From Bacteroidia bacterium (GTDB lineage: Bacteria > Bacteroidota > Bacteroidia > UKL13-3): 13,083 nucleotides of DNA. Positions 1 to 6,475 of the stretch are shown here, piece by piece. Position numbers and translations under genes: made by a program. The notes beneath the pieces are model-generated. The model worked only from the letters and a program-made list of their open reading frames with translations, did no database searches and was not told where the DNA came from. Location: contig JAKRSG010000210.1 in assembly GCA_022402405.1 (NCBI GenBank), positions 1 to 13,083 of the forward strand, read 5' to 3'. The first letter of the stretch is position 1; the number at the start of each line of letters is the position of its first letter.

Positions 1-979
1 CTTCTAAATTAAGTAATAACTTGCGCATAGAAGGCAATAAACTATCGCCTCCAATAATTTTAGAGATGTCTATTTTGGCCTGAATATTCCTAATTCCATT
101 AGCACCTTGTATATTGTTTAAAATAAACTGTGCCTCGCCATTGCTCTGGGTTTCGGCGCTGTTGTTGCCCCTAAATTTTAATCCGTTACCAATAAGTTGT
201 ATAGGTAAAAACTGTATTTTGTTCCCTAATCTATCGTTTTCTCTCACTTGCGCCGCCACTATTACGGGCTGAACCAAAGACTTGCCGGCACTTACCTTAA
301 AGGTTGTTTCGCTGGTTTTTAGGTATGCCGCGTACAATTGATTTTGTATCTTAGAAATTATCTCGTTCATCAAATATACGTTTCTACCTTTGTAATCGGC
401 TTCAATGGCTTCGTTCAAATAATTCTGTAAGGAGATGGCTGCTTTAAATTTGAGCTTTAGCGATGCGGTATAATCGCTTTGCCACGTTAACATTTCAGAT
501 CGGTTCAAAAAGTCTATAGATTTTTCGATGGCTTCGTTCAATTTTCTGCGCTTTTGTGCCTCGTATTCTGCCTTGCTAAATCGGTAGTAAATCCAATAGT
601 CTTGGCCATTTTCCCAACTACCTAGCACTTCAAATCCTTCAAGCGTTTCGCTAGAAATTAGTTTGGTGTCAGAAAAAAATTGCTGACTAAATTGTTGGTT
701 ATTTTGTTGCTGAGACAATACTGAATGCGACGATACGCTTACTTTTATCTCGCCCATCATATCGTCGAGTGCATTTTTTTTAGCCACCCGCTGATAATCG
801 TTGGGGTTAATTAATTTACTGGCCGAACCAATGCCAATATAATATTGCGTGTTTACTGGTCTTTGCTGAACCCAATCTGGTTTATGTTTAGCTGAATGCG
901 CCACCTTGCTGGTATTGCACGAGATTATAGGCAGTATTACTGCATACAATATCAAAATAAATAGCCAACTGTTTTTCAT
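1..979 (-). CDS. LPP20-family lipoprotein with C-terminal beta-rich region (partial, 3' end outside window)
   Basis: An open frame runs from the ATG at 979 to the window edge (326 codons, no stop). The N-terminus is a lipoprotein signal: a short basic start, a hydrophobic stretch, then the lipobox IISC with Cys21 as the lipidated residue. Residues about 33-150 fit the LPP20 pattern: a 'DWVQQRP' opening, 'YYIGIGSAS', then an amphipathic helix 'RVAKKNALDDMMGEIKVSV'. After a helical middle part, the visible C-terminal region alternates polar and hydrophobic residues and reads like an Ig-like or carboxypeptidase-regulatory beta-sandwich; that is inference. LPP20 proteins are envelope lipoproteins of mostly unknown role. 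The gene follows another LPP20 gene on the same strand by 70 bp and is probably co-transcribed with it, with a hairpin between. The protein is probably anchored in the outer membrane. Confidence 0.8.
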   Translation of the reverse strand, partial: MKNSWLFILILYAVILPIISCNTSKVAHSAKHKPDWVQQRPVNTQYYIGIGSASKLINPNDYQRVAKKNALDDMMGEIKVSVSSHSVLSQQQNNQQFSQQFFSDTKLISSETLEGFEVLGSWENGQDYWIYYRFSKAEYEAQKRRKLNEAIEKSIDFLNRSEMLTWQSDYTASLKLKFKAAISLQNYLNEAIEADYKGRNVYLMNEIISKIQNQLYAAYLKTSETTFKVSAGKSLVQPVIVAAQVRENDRLGNKIQFLPIQLIGNGLKFRGNNSAETQSNGEAQFILNNIQGANGIRNIQAKIDISKIIGGDSLLPSMRKLLLNLE

Positions 980-995
980 GATTGGGTTAACATAA

Positions 996-1030
996 AAGTG
1001 CAATACAAGAATTACCCTTGTACTGCACTT
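996..1030 (-). terminator. Intercistronic hairpin between the two LPP20 genes (attenuator or processing site)
   Basis: AAGTGCAATACAAG (996-1009) and CTTGTACTGCACTT (1017-1030) form a 14-bp stem with a 7-nt loop. The only DNA mismatch (1003/1023) becomes a G-U pair in the minus-strand transcript, so the RNA stem is unbroken. It is followed by only a short UUUUAU run, so complete termination is doubtful. Partial read-through or mRNA end protection is more likely. Confidence 0.4.
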
Positions 1031-1049
1031 ATTGTTTTAAACTATAGGA

Positions 1050-1655
1050 TTAGTTGCCGCTTCTTTCTTTGGCTAACTTATCCATTTCGGCATTAAATAC
1101 TTCTTCAAACTTCTTTTTATCGTAGTCTTGTGAAAGCTTTTGGTTATTGTTCATAGCCTTGTTTATACCGTTTAATACTGCTTGTTTGTTTGCCTCAATA
1201 GCCACCCAATAAGTAAAGCTGTTGTTAGGTTCTTTAAATAACTTTTCGCCAATCATTTTTACATCTACCAATTCTTGGTTGGTTACTTCGCGAGCTAGTT
1301 CTTCAAATTTGTTGTTAAACTCGGTTTTATTATCAATAGTGCGTTGTTGAGTGTATTGGTCGGTTACTTTTTTAACAGTAGTTTGGATTAATCCGGCCAT
1401 TTCACTTTTAGCATTTTGTAAGGCAATCTTTTTGGCAGTTTGCAAATCAGGACTACTTCCGCTGCTCTTTGCTCTAAAGTTTTCTGCATCGCTATAATAT
1501 TCTTTACTACTAAATGGAACGCTAATTTCAACTGCTCCAGTAGTTTTTTCGATAGGTGTAGCGGCGTTTTTCTTCGATTTACAAGCCGACACAATAAGTG
1601 CCAAAGCAACTAAAATGGCTCCTGAACGTAACAGGGCTTTTAAGTTTAATTTCAT
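1050..1655 (-). CDS. LPP20-family lipoprotein
   Basis: A 201-residue protein with a lipoprotein signal peptide: basic N-terminus, hydrophobic core 'GAILVALALIV', lipobox VSAC with Cys25. The mature part begins with a lysine-rich tether (KSKKN). Residues about 50-165 match the LPP20 plan: an aromatic/Ser segment, then a long helix 'AKKIALQNAKSEMAGLIQ', then a beta segment 'TYWVAIEANKQAVLNGI'. The acidic/basic tail is predicted helical. It is shorter than its downstream neighbour, lacking that protein's extra C-terminal region, and the two may be paralogous partners. The start is the ATG at 1655, close downstream of a promoter match. An envelope location is well supported; the function is unknown. 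Clustered LPP20 paralogues also occur in Helicobacter (established knowledge), but that does not assign a role here. Confidence 0.85.
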   Translation of the reverse strand: MKLNLKALLRSGAILVALALIVSACKSKKNAATPIEKTTGAVEISVPFSSKEYYSDAENFRAKSSGSSPDLQTAKKIALQNAKSEMAGLIQTTVKKVTDQYTQQRTIDNKTEFNNKFEELAREVTNQELVDVKMIGEKLFKEPNNSFTYWVAIEANKQAVLNGINKAMNNNQKLSQDYDKKKFEEVFNAEMDKLAKERSGN

Positions 1656-1680
1656 GATAATGGTTTTTTAAAATAAATGG

Positions 1681-1710
1681 TAAAAGTAAGAATGTTTCCT
1701 CAAAAACAAA
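1681..1710 (-). promoter_or_regulatory. Probable promoter of the LPP20 gene pair
   Basis: Reading the minus strand, TTTG (1710-1707), an 18-nt spacer and TACTTTTA (1688-1681) match the Bacteroidota -33/-7 pattern TTTG...TAnnTTTG with one mismatch in the -7 box. The start codon lies 25 nt further on, which gives a short leader. Confidence 0.5.
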
Positions 1711-1731
1711 AGCTATGCCAGAATGAATGAT

Positions 1732-1759
1732 GAATTACGAATTACGAATTACGGATTAC
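1732..1759. repeat. Heptamer tandem array GAATTAC x4
   Basis: Four consecutive 7-bp units: GAATTAC at 1732, 1739 and 1746, and GGATTAC at 1753, followed by a partial GAAT. It lies in the intergenic region downstream of the T9SS-sorted protein gene. A sister array with a one-base-different unit is at 3809-3843. Confidence 0.85.
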
Positions 1760-1825
1760 GAATGGGGGAAATTATTAATTAAGAAAAAATTATGAATGTT
1801 GGGAATCTACCGCTTTGCGTGTCAC

Positions 1826-1852
1826 CATAGACCTCATTGTCCTATTGGTCCT
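1826..1852. repeat. Degenerate 9-bp tandem repeat (three units)
   Basis: CATAGACCT, CATTGTCCT and ATTGGTCCT follow each other without gaps and share a conserved CCT end preceded by a weakly conserved body. On the minus strand this reads AGGACCAAT-AGGACAATG-AGGTCTATG. It sits just beyond the stop codon of the secreted protein gene. Confidence 0.5.
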
Positions 1853-1874
1853 TTAAGCTTTTTTAACCACCCAT

Positions 1875-3629
1875 TTACCTTACTAAAGTAAAACTTTGGC
1901 TAAAGGTGTTTGTTTCGCTTTGGTCTTTTAGTTTGTATGTAAACAAGATGATGTAATTTTCGCTAGAGGCGTTGCTGCCATCCCAGCCTTGGTTAATAGA
2001 TTGGGTAAAAAACACTTCTACACCCCATCGGTTATAGATGCGCATTTCCCAAACTTCTATGTTTTTGGCTTTTAAAACGGGAAGGTAAATATCGTTTAAT
2101 CCATCGCCATTGGGAGTAAAGGCATTTGGGAAATAGATATTATTTCCACACACTTCTTTTACCTCAACAGTTTTGCTTGCCTCGCAGTTTAAAGAATCTG
2201 TTATGCTTAAGAGGTATTTCTCTGCTTGTGTGCTTATAATTTGTCTGCTTGTTTCTCCAGTAGGCAACCACAAATAGGTTTTAAAGTCTTTTCCGGCATC
2301 TAATATAATACTGGGCACATCGGTAAAACAAAGTTGGGTATCAGTAGGCATAGGAATGAAAACAGATTTATTAAAACCAATATGTATTGTGTCTATTTGG
2401 GCGCAATGCTCTTTGGTTATTTGAACCCAAACTTTTGAGTTTGCTGCTAAGGCTGCTCTGGTAAATACTTGTGCAGGGCTTGTACTTCCATTGCTCCACA
2501 GAAGCGAGGTATGGGCAGGTTGAATAGTTGTTGCCAGTTCTATTTCGTTTATCCCGTAACACAAAAAAGTGTCCTTAGGCAAACCACTGCTTAAGTCTTC
2601 TGTTCTTTTAATATTAAAACTATCTAACATAAACACCGTACCACCGTACAACCAACTTTTAACCCATACCCATCCTGTTTGGGTAAACTGCCTTACTTTA
2701 TCTTGTTTATTTCCATCGCTCCATTCAAAACTATCGGCCTGCTCCACGGCACCCAACAAAACAGGTGCATTAAAACACATAAGGGTGTCATAAGTATGGG
2801 TGGTGTTTTGGGGTATTAAAGACACATTATCGAAGAAATAAGTAGCAGCTACACCTTGTTTGCCAATCCAGGGCTCAGGATAGCCATAAGAGTTAAAAAA
2901 CTTGGTTTTTTTGAGTTCATTAAAATTGCCAAGTGCGAGGTAGGCTTCTGTTCCTTTGGCTTCAAATATTCCACTAATTTGCATCCAATTTATGGTATCA
3001 TTTAAATTGCGCAATGAATCGTTTTGTATTTGGGCGTTTTTCACTACATGGGTCATCCATTCTTCTTCCACTATAGGGGCATTGCCAAAATAGGCCCCAA
3101 TACTAGAAATGGTATAGAATCTACTACTATCATTGCTGGCATGCCAGCTTACATAGCCTTCGCTAGCTAGGCCACAAGGCGATACAAAAAAAGAGCCCCA
3201 ATACCGCAGCCTAGCAATTAAGGTACTGTTTAGTTTGCACTGTATATAAGATGAACCTAATTTGTCACTATTAAAACGATAGTTAATACCGCTAACAGCA
3301 GAGAACATGTACCCATTAGATAATTTGCCAACACTATCTATGTGTCCATATTGAAAACCATTAACATTTTGTGGAACCCCAATCCTATTACCACCAAAAT
3401 TTGCGTTTGCACAACTGTTAAAATATCCAATTCCACCTGTTCTAAACCATTGTTTCACATTTAAATTGCTATTTGGGTCTATTCTTGGAGTTGTAGGAGG
3501 CTCCACATAAGGGCAATTAACGTATTCTTCAAAGCCAGGATTAGGAACTAAGTTGGGCTGTGCTTGGCACTGATGCAATATTGCATTAGATCCAAGCACA
3601 ACCCATATAACTAATCGGATAAAATTCAT
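1875..3629 (-). CDS. Secreted surface protein with type IX secretion (CHU_C, type B) sorting domain
   Basis: A 584-residue protein from the ATG at 3629; a TTG two codons upstream falls inside a promoter-like element and is not preferred. Residues 1-23 form a signal peptide ending in a CQA-Q type cleavage site. Next comes 'NLVPNPGFEEYVNCP', an N-terminal motif common in Bacteroidota surface proteins, and a beta-rich domain to about residue 270. Two repeated Ig/PKD-like segments follow, each opening with a 'DTxLC' motif (about 355-410 and 430-490) and containing 'LLWSNGST' or 'YLWLPTGET'. Residues about 497-584 are the sorting domain, with 'FPNAFTPNGDGLND', 'IYNRWG' and 'GWDG'. This domain directs export through the type IX system and attachment at the cell surface. 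Substrate or adhesion target is not evident. No enzyme motif is visible. Confidence 0.88.
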   Translation of the reverse strand: MNFIRLVIWVVLGSNAILHQCQAQPNLVPNPGFEEYVNCPYVEPPTTPRIDPNSNLNVKQWFRTGGIGYFNSCANANFGGNRIGVPQNVNGFQYGHIDSVGKLSNGYMFSAVSGINYRFNSDKLGSSYIQCKLNSTLIARLRYWGSFFVSPCGLASEGYVSWHASNDSSRFYTISSIGAYFGNAPIVEEEWMTHVVKNAQIQNDSLRNLNDTINWMQISGIFEAKGTEAYLALGNFNELKKTKFFNSYGYPEPWIGKQGVAATYFFDNVSLIPQNTTHTYDTLMCFNAPVLLGAVEQADSFEWSDGNKQDKVRQFTQTGWVWVKSWLYGGTVFMLDSFNIKRTEDLSSGLPKDTFLCYGINEIELATTIQPAHTSLLWSNGSTSPAQVFTRAALAANSKVWVQITKEHCAQIDTIHIGFNKSVFIPMPTDTQLCFTDVPSIILDAGKDFKTYLWLPTGETSRQIISTQAEKYLLSITDSLNCEASKTVEVKEVCGNNIYFPNAFTPNGDGLNDIYLPVLKAKNIEVWEMRIYNRWGVEVFFTQSINQGWDGSNASSENYIILFTYKLKDQSETNTFSQSFTLVR

Positions 3630-3632
3630 ATT

Positions 3633-3640
3633 CAAAAATA
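3633..3640 (-). promoter_or_regulatory. -7 promoter element abutting the start codon of the T9SS protein gene
   Basis: The minus strand reads TATTTTTG (3640-3633), an exact TAnnTTTG match, only three bases before the ATG at 3629. If used, transcription would start at or within the first codon, giving a leaderless message. The region is AT-rich, so a chance match is possible. Confidence 0.3.
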
Positions 3641-3758
3641 AAGGATAAAAGGTAGAAGTAAAACTATTTTATTTTTTTGAAACCTTGGATAAACCTTTTA
3701 AAATACCCACAACTATGTTAGGTGTGTTTATGGGAACAACTAAATTTAGGTAGGAAAA

Positions 3759-3808
3759 TATAAATCATAAAAAAAGCCTCGCATGCGAGGCTTTTTTTAT
3801 GATTTATA
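3759..3808. terminator. Perfect 50-bp palindrome acting as bidirectional terminator
   Basis: The two 25-base halves (3759-3783 and 3784-3808) are exact reverse complements. The core is GCCTCGCATGCGAGGC, flanked by A7 on the left and T7 on the right, then a mirrored ATAAATCAT arm. Transcribed from either side it gives a GC-rich hairpin with a CAUG loop followed by U7, a canonical intrinsic terminator. It lies 45 bp downstream of gapA and probably ends that transcript. The symmetry extends well beyond what termination needs. Confidence 0.85.
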
Positions 3809-3843
3809 AATTTCGAATTTCGTATTTAGAATTTCGAATTTTG
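3809..3843. repeat. Heptamer tandem array AATTTCG x5
   Basis: Five consecutive 7-bp units: AATTTCG, AATTTCG, TATTTAG, AATTTCG, AATTTTG. It starts on the base right after the palindrome and ends 10 bp before the gapA stop codon. The unit differs by one base from AATTACG of the array at 1732-1759. Confidence 0.75.
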
Positions 3844-3853
3844 TTTTTCAAAT

Positions 3854-4852
3854 TTATTTAACGGTATCCATGTGGCAGATTAAATCTACTACTTTGTTAG
3901 AATAACCCCACTCGTTATCGTACCAAGAAACTACTTTTACGAAGTTATCATTTAAGGAAATACCTGCTTTGGCATCAAAAATAGATGTGCGTGCATCACC
4001 TAAGAAATCGTTACTTACTACTTCGTCTTCTGTATATCCAAGGATACCTTTCATTTCGTTTTCAGAAGCTGCCTTCATGGCAGCTTTAATGGTTTCGTAG
4101 CTGGCACCTTTTTCTAAACGGCAAGTTAAATCTACTACAGAAACGTCTGGAGTAGGAACACGGAAACTCATTCCAGTTAATTTACCTTTTAACTCAGGAA
4201 TAACTAAACCTACAGCTTTAGCAGCACCTGTGCTAGAAGGGATGATGTTTTGGTAAGCACCACGGCCACCTCTCCAGTCTTTTGCAGACGGACTATCAAC
4301 TGTTTTTTGGGTAGCAGTTACCGCGTGTACAGTTGTCATTAAACCTTCTAAAATTCCAAAATTATCATTTAATACTTTAGCAATTGGAGCTAAACAGTTA
4401 GTAGTACATGAAGCGTTAGAAACGATGGTCATGTCGGCACTGTATTTAGTATGGTTTACACCCATAACAAAAGTAGGAGTATCGTCTTTGGCAGGAGCAC
4501 TCATGATAACACGCTTAGCACCAGCAGCGATGTGCTTGGCAGCGGTTTCTTGAGTTAAAAATAAACCAGTTGATTCTACTACGTATTCTGCACCTACTTC
4601 ATCCCATTTTAAGTTAGCAGGATCTTTCTCGGCAGTAACACGGATTTTTTTTCCATTTACCACTAGGTGACCACCTTCAATAGCGATTTCACCATTAAAT
4701 CTTCCATGGGTAGAGTCGTACTTTAACATGTAAGCCATGTAATCTACGTCTATTAAATCGTTTATACCTACGATTTCAACTTTAGGGTTATTGATGGCTG
4801 CCCTAAACACCAAGCGACCGATGCGGCCGAATCCATTGATTCCTATTTTCAT
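3854..4852 (-). CDS. gapA: Glyceraldehyde-3-phosphate dehydrogenase, type I (NAD-dependent)
   Basis: The 332-residue length is typical for the family. The enzyme oxidatively phosphorylates glyceraldehyde-3-phosphate to 1,3-bisphosphoglycerate in cytosolic glycolysis. The Rossmann fold opens with 'KIGINGFGRIGR'. Asp32 in 'GINDLID' favours NAD over NADP. The catalytic Cys149 sits in 'SNASCTTNCLAP' and the partner His176 in 'TTVHAVTATQ'. The phosphate-binding segments 'SSTGAAKAVG' and 'FRVPTPDVSVVDLT' and the C-terminal 'WYDNEWGYSNKVVDL' are all intact. It is transcribed alone: its own TAnnTTTG promoter lies upstream and a strong palindromic terminator lies downstream. The structured RNA gene upstream ends about 60 nt before the start codon. 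Confidence 0.98.
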   Translation of the reverse strand: MKIGINGFGRIGRLVFRAAINNPKVEIVGINDLIDVDYMAYMLKYDSTHGRFNGEIAIEGGHLVVNGKKIRVTAEKDPANLKWDEVGAEYVVESTGLFLTQETAAKHIAAGAKRVIMSAPAKDDTPTFVMGVNHTKYSADMTIVSNASCTTNCLAPIAKVLNDNFGILEGLMTTVHAVTATQKTVDSPSAKDWRGGRGAYQNIIPSSTGAAKAVGLVIPELKGKLTGMSFRVPTPDVSVVDLTCRLEKGASYETIKAAMKAASENEMKGILGYTEDEVVSNDFLGDARTSIFDAKAGISLNDNFVKVVSWYDNEWGYSNKVVDLICHMDTVK

Positions 4853-4875
4853 AGTGAGATAATTGTTTAATCCCG

Positions 4876-4883
4876 CAAAGATA
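4876..4883 (-). promoter_or_regulatory. gapA promoter -7 element
   Basis: TATCTTTG on the minus strand (4883-4876) is an exact TAnnTTTG match. It lies 23 nt upstream of the gapA ATG and just past the U-tract of the upstream RNA gene. No convincing -33 TTG is seen. Confidence 0.6.
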
Positions 4884-4910
4884 ATTTTTTTCTAAATAAA
4901 TGGAGATATA

Positions 4911-5101
4911 AAAAATAGAAGGTCGGCTTTTGATAAAAATCCGTATAAATAGGATTTAGCCTCCACGGGTATCGCAACCTTCTAATGTCTCTGGTAATAA
5001 ATTACCAAAAATCCCACGAGGGTAAAAAAGCCTGGTTTTGATGTGTGGTTGAGCCGGTTAAAAATTGGTATTAATTTTTTCAAATATTACACCGACCTTC
5101 C
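4911..5101 (-). ncRNA. ssrS: Structured small RNA, probable 6S RNA
   Basis: The minus-strand segment begins GAAGGTCGG (5100-5092) and ends CCGACCTTC (4926-4918). These form a perfect 9-bp closing stem, immediately followed by TATTTTTTA as a termination tract. Near the middle is an apical hairpin, TGGTAA-loop-TTACCA (4992-5007). CCTC and GAGG segments flank it and can extend the stem. On the 3' strand a further hairpin, AAATCC/GGATTT (4937-4957), sits where 6S RNAs often have a side hairpin in the central bubble. An exact TAnnTTTG promoter lies 6 nt before the 5' end. Size near 190 nt, closed ends and a rod-like fold fit 6S RNA, which binds and inhibits housekeeping RNA polymerase. It contains no long open frame. 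Identity as 6S is inferred from architecture, not from sequence recognition; another structured RNA class remains possible. Confidence 0.55.
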
Positions 5102-5106
5102 GTTGG

Positions 5107-5114
5107 CAAATATA
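5107..5114 (-). promoter_or_regulatory. Promoter -7 element of the structured RNA
   Basis: TATATTTG (5114-5107, minus strand) matches TAnnTTTG exactly. The inferred start at 5100-5103 coincides with the first base of the closing stem, so promoter and RNA fold support each other. A matching -33 TTG is not evident. Confidence 0.6.
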
Positions 5115-5300
5115 GTGTTTTTAAAAGAAAGCTCTGCCTTTTTTTGGCATCTTCGTGTTTAAAGAACCCTCCAGCTGCTGGAGAATATTTTTTATTTTTA
5201 CACTCATCGCCTCTATTGTAGGGTTAAAAGCGGTGGGAGAGTATGGGTGTTTTTTAATTATTTGAAATAATCTATTAATTTACCTTTTGTTAGTAAGGTT
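5115..5300. other. Intergenic region between the RNA gene and the accessory block
   Basis: No open frame with coding character is seen on either strand. It contains a CTCCAGC-T-GCTGGAG hairpin at 5169-5183 followed on the plus strand by a T-rich tract to 5199. It also has a short AT inverted repeat, ATTATTT-G-AAATAAT (5257-5271), without a U-tract in the direction of the upstream genes. A clear terminator for the 5301-9661 gene set was not found. Confidence 0.5.
5169..5199 (+). terminator. Orphan plus-strand terminator-like hairpin
   Basis: The 7-bp stem CTCCAGC/GCTGGAG (5169-5183; effectively 6 bp with a CTG loop) is followed by AATATTTTTTATTTTT on the plus strand. No plus-strand gene is visible upstream, so its client transcript is unknown. 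It may be fortuitous. Confidence 0.3.
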
Positions 5301-5963
5301 TCAAAATTCAAATATCCAATTTATTTTGATATCGCACTTTAAGTTGTTTTCTTTTGTTTTTTCAATGAATGATTCCCTATGAGCGGCACCAAGTAAAAAT
5401 ATTGCTCTATCATAGCTATGTGCTTCACTATATTTATATATGTTTTGAAGCATTATGTTTTCCCGTGAACTATTTATTTCTTTCCAAAGGTTGAAAGTTT
5501 GAATTAGCGCTTCATCTTTTATTGTTTGCAGTCCGTTTTCTATTGATTCGTATATGCCCTTATTTGTGTTAATGCACTCAATGCTATTTAAATATTTGAA
5601 CCCAAATTGATCGGTTTTTAATTGGTTACGGTCTGTTAATTTTCGATAATTAAATCCGTTATAATCTATAAGTCCTTCAACTTTTTTATGCAATTTTTCC
5701 AACGATTTGAAGAATTCATCAGATGGAATGTTATTTGAATCAACAGGTATTTGTTTGATTTTATTGTTTAGAATATACCTTTTTATAGCGTTTGATTCTA
5801 GATTTTGACGACTCTTATGTTTGTAGTATTCATCGAAGTTAGATGGGGGTATTTCCTCAAATATTACATTGGGATTTATTTGTTCTATGATATGGCATAA
5901 CTCGTCAGAATTGCATTTGCCCAGACTTTCATGTCTTGTGGAAATTAAATACACATTAAACAT
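5301..5963 (-). CDS. Putative TraB/Tiki/GumN-like hydrolase-fold protein
   Basis: A 220-residue soluble protein with no signal peptide or membrane segment. I do not recognise it by overall sequence, but its spaced motifs follow the TraB/PrgY/GumN/Tiki pattern. It has an N-terminal strand ending in His ('LISTRHES', His11-Glu12). A 'PNVIFEE' strand carries the paired glutamates 36-37. An Arg-Glu-Asn helix lies at 'SSRENIMLQNI' (Arg167). A second strand is followed by GxxH in 'IFLLGAAHRESF' (Gly192-His195). In characterised relatives such His/Glu/Arg residues support metal-dependent peptidase or esterase-like activity; activity here is inference. It follows the membrane-protein gene by about 50 bp on the same strand, behind the restriction-modification gene, so a role in that cassette is plausible. 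Base composition is very AT-rich compared with gapA or rpsO, which suggests acquisition. The ATG at 5963 is the natural start. Confidence 0.55.
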   Translation of the reverse strand: MFNVYLISTRHESLGKCNSDELCHIIEQINPNVIFEEIPPSNFDEYYKHKSRQNLESNAIKRYILNNKIKQIPVDSNNIPSDEFFKSLEKLHKKVEGLIDYNGFNYRKLTDRNQLKTDQFGFKYLNSIECINTNKGIYESIENGLQTIKDEALIQTFNLWKEINSSRENIMLQNIYKYSEAHSYDRAIFLLGAAHRESFIEKTKENNLKCDIKINWIFEF

Positions 5964-6013
5964 GCAATTAATTTTTTAGGTGGATAATGGAAACTAAATA
6001 ATTATTAAAAGAA

Positions 6014-6412
6014 TTATAGTTTCATAGTTTTCAATAGCTCCGAGAACTCGTTAGATATGCGATACTTTGGTGTACTTGTTTCTGTTATATCTTTTATAAA
6101 AGATTCATCTTCAAGAAATCCAATTTTGCTTTTTAAATCTTCATGCTCATCTTGATAATAGGCAATATAATTAACTGCATTAAATATAATCCCTTTGGAT
6201 GGAAGTATAAAAAACTCCCTGTTTGAACTATGTTCAAAATTGCTTTTCATTTGTTTTAATAATTTTGGCATTTGGTTATATGCTTTTTCAAACAATTTTT
6301 TTCGCTCATTTATTACATCCCTGTTTTTTGCTTTGTCTGATAACCTTGTTCCGTAATATTGGCTAATGATTCCTGTAAAGACTCCAGCTATAAATGTTAT
6401 TATTGTCTCCAT
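6014..6412 (-). CDS. Small membrane-anchored protein of unknown function
   Basis: A 132-residue protein from the ATG at 6412; a TTG-initiated extension to 6433 adds seven polar residues and is less likely. Residues 4-20 ('IITFIAGVFTGIISQYY') form one transmembrane helix at the extreme N-terminus. It is followed by basic residues (Arg23, Lys27, Lys29), so the body probably lies in the cytoplasm. Residues about 30-60 are predicted to be a long charged helix ('ERKKLFEKAYNQMPKLLKQM'). The remainder is mixed and ends with 'PKYRISNEFSELLK'. I do not recognise the family and see no catalytic motif. It lies 63 bp behind the restriction-modification gene and 50 bp before the TraB-like gene, all on one strand. 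It may be a membrane-tethered accessory of that cassette (inference). Confidence 0.65.
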   Translation of the reverse strand: METIITFIAGVFTGIISQYYGTRLSDKAKNRDVINERKKLFEKAYNQMPKLLKQMKSNFEHSSNREFFILPSKGIIFNAVNYIAYYQDEHEDLKSKIGFLEDESFIKDITETSTPKYRISNEFSELLKTMKL

Positions 6413-6475
6413 TTTTCGGGTTTTATAAATCAAATTTCTTTTTTCTTTACTTGTTTAGAAGAATAGAAAATTGAA

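Noticed and set aside
3630..3635. TTG start two codons upstream for the T9SS protein
   Set aside because: The TTG forms part of the TATTTTTG promoter-like box; the ATG at 3629 gives a normal signal peptide.
1732..3843. Heptamer arrays as a CRISPR-like array
   Set aside because: The units are 7 bp with no spacers and there are no cas genes.
6413..6433. TTG start seven codons upstream for the small membrane protein
   Set aside because: It only adds a polar basic stretch before the membrane helix; the ATG at 6412 places the helix at the N-terminus and is the more usual codon.
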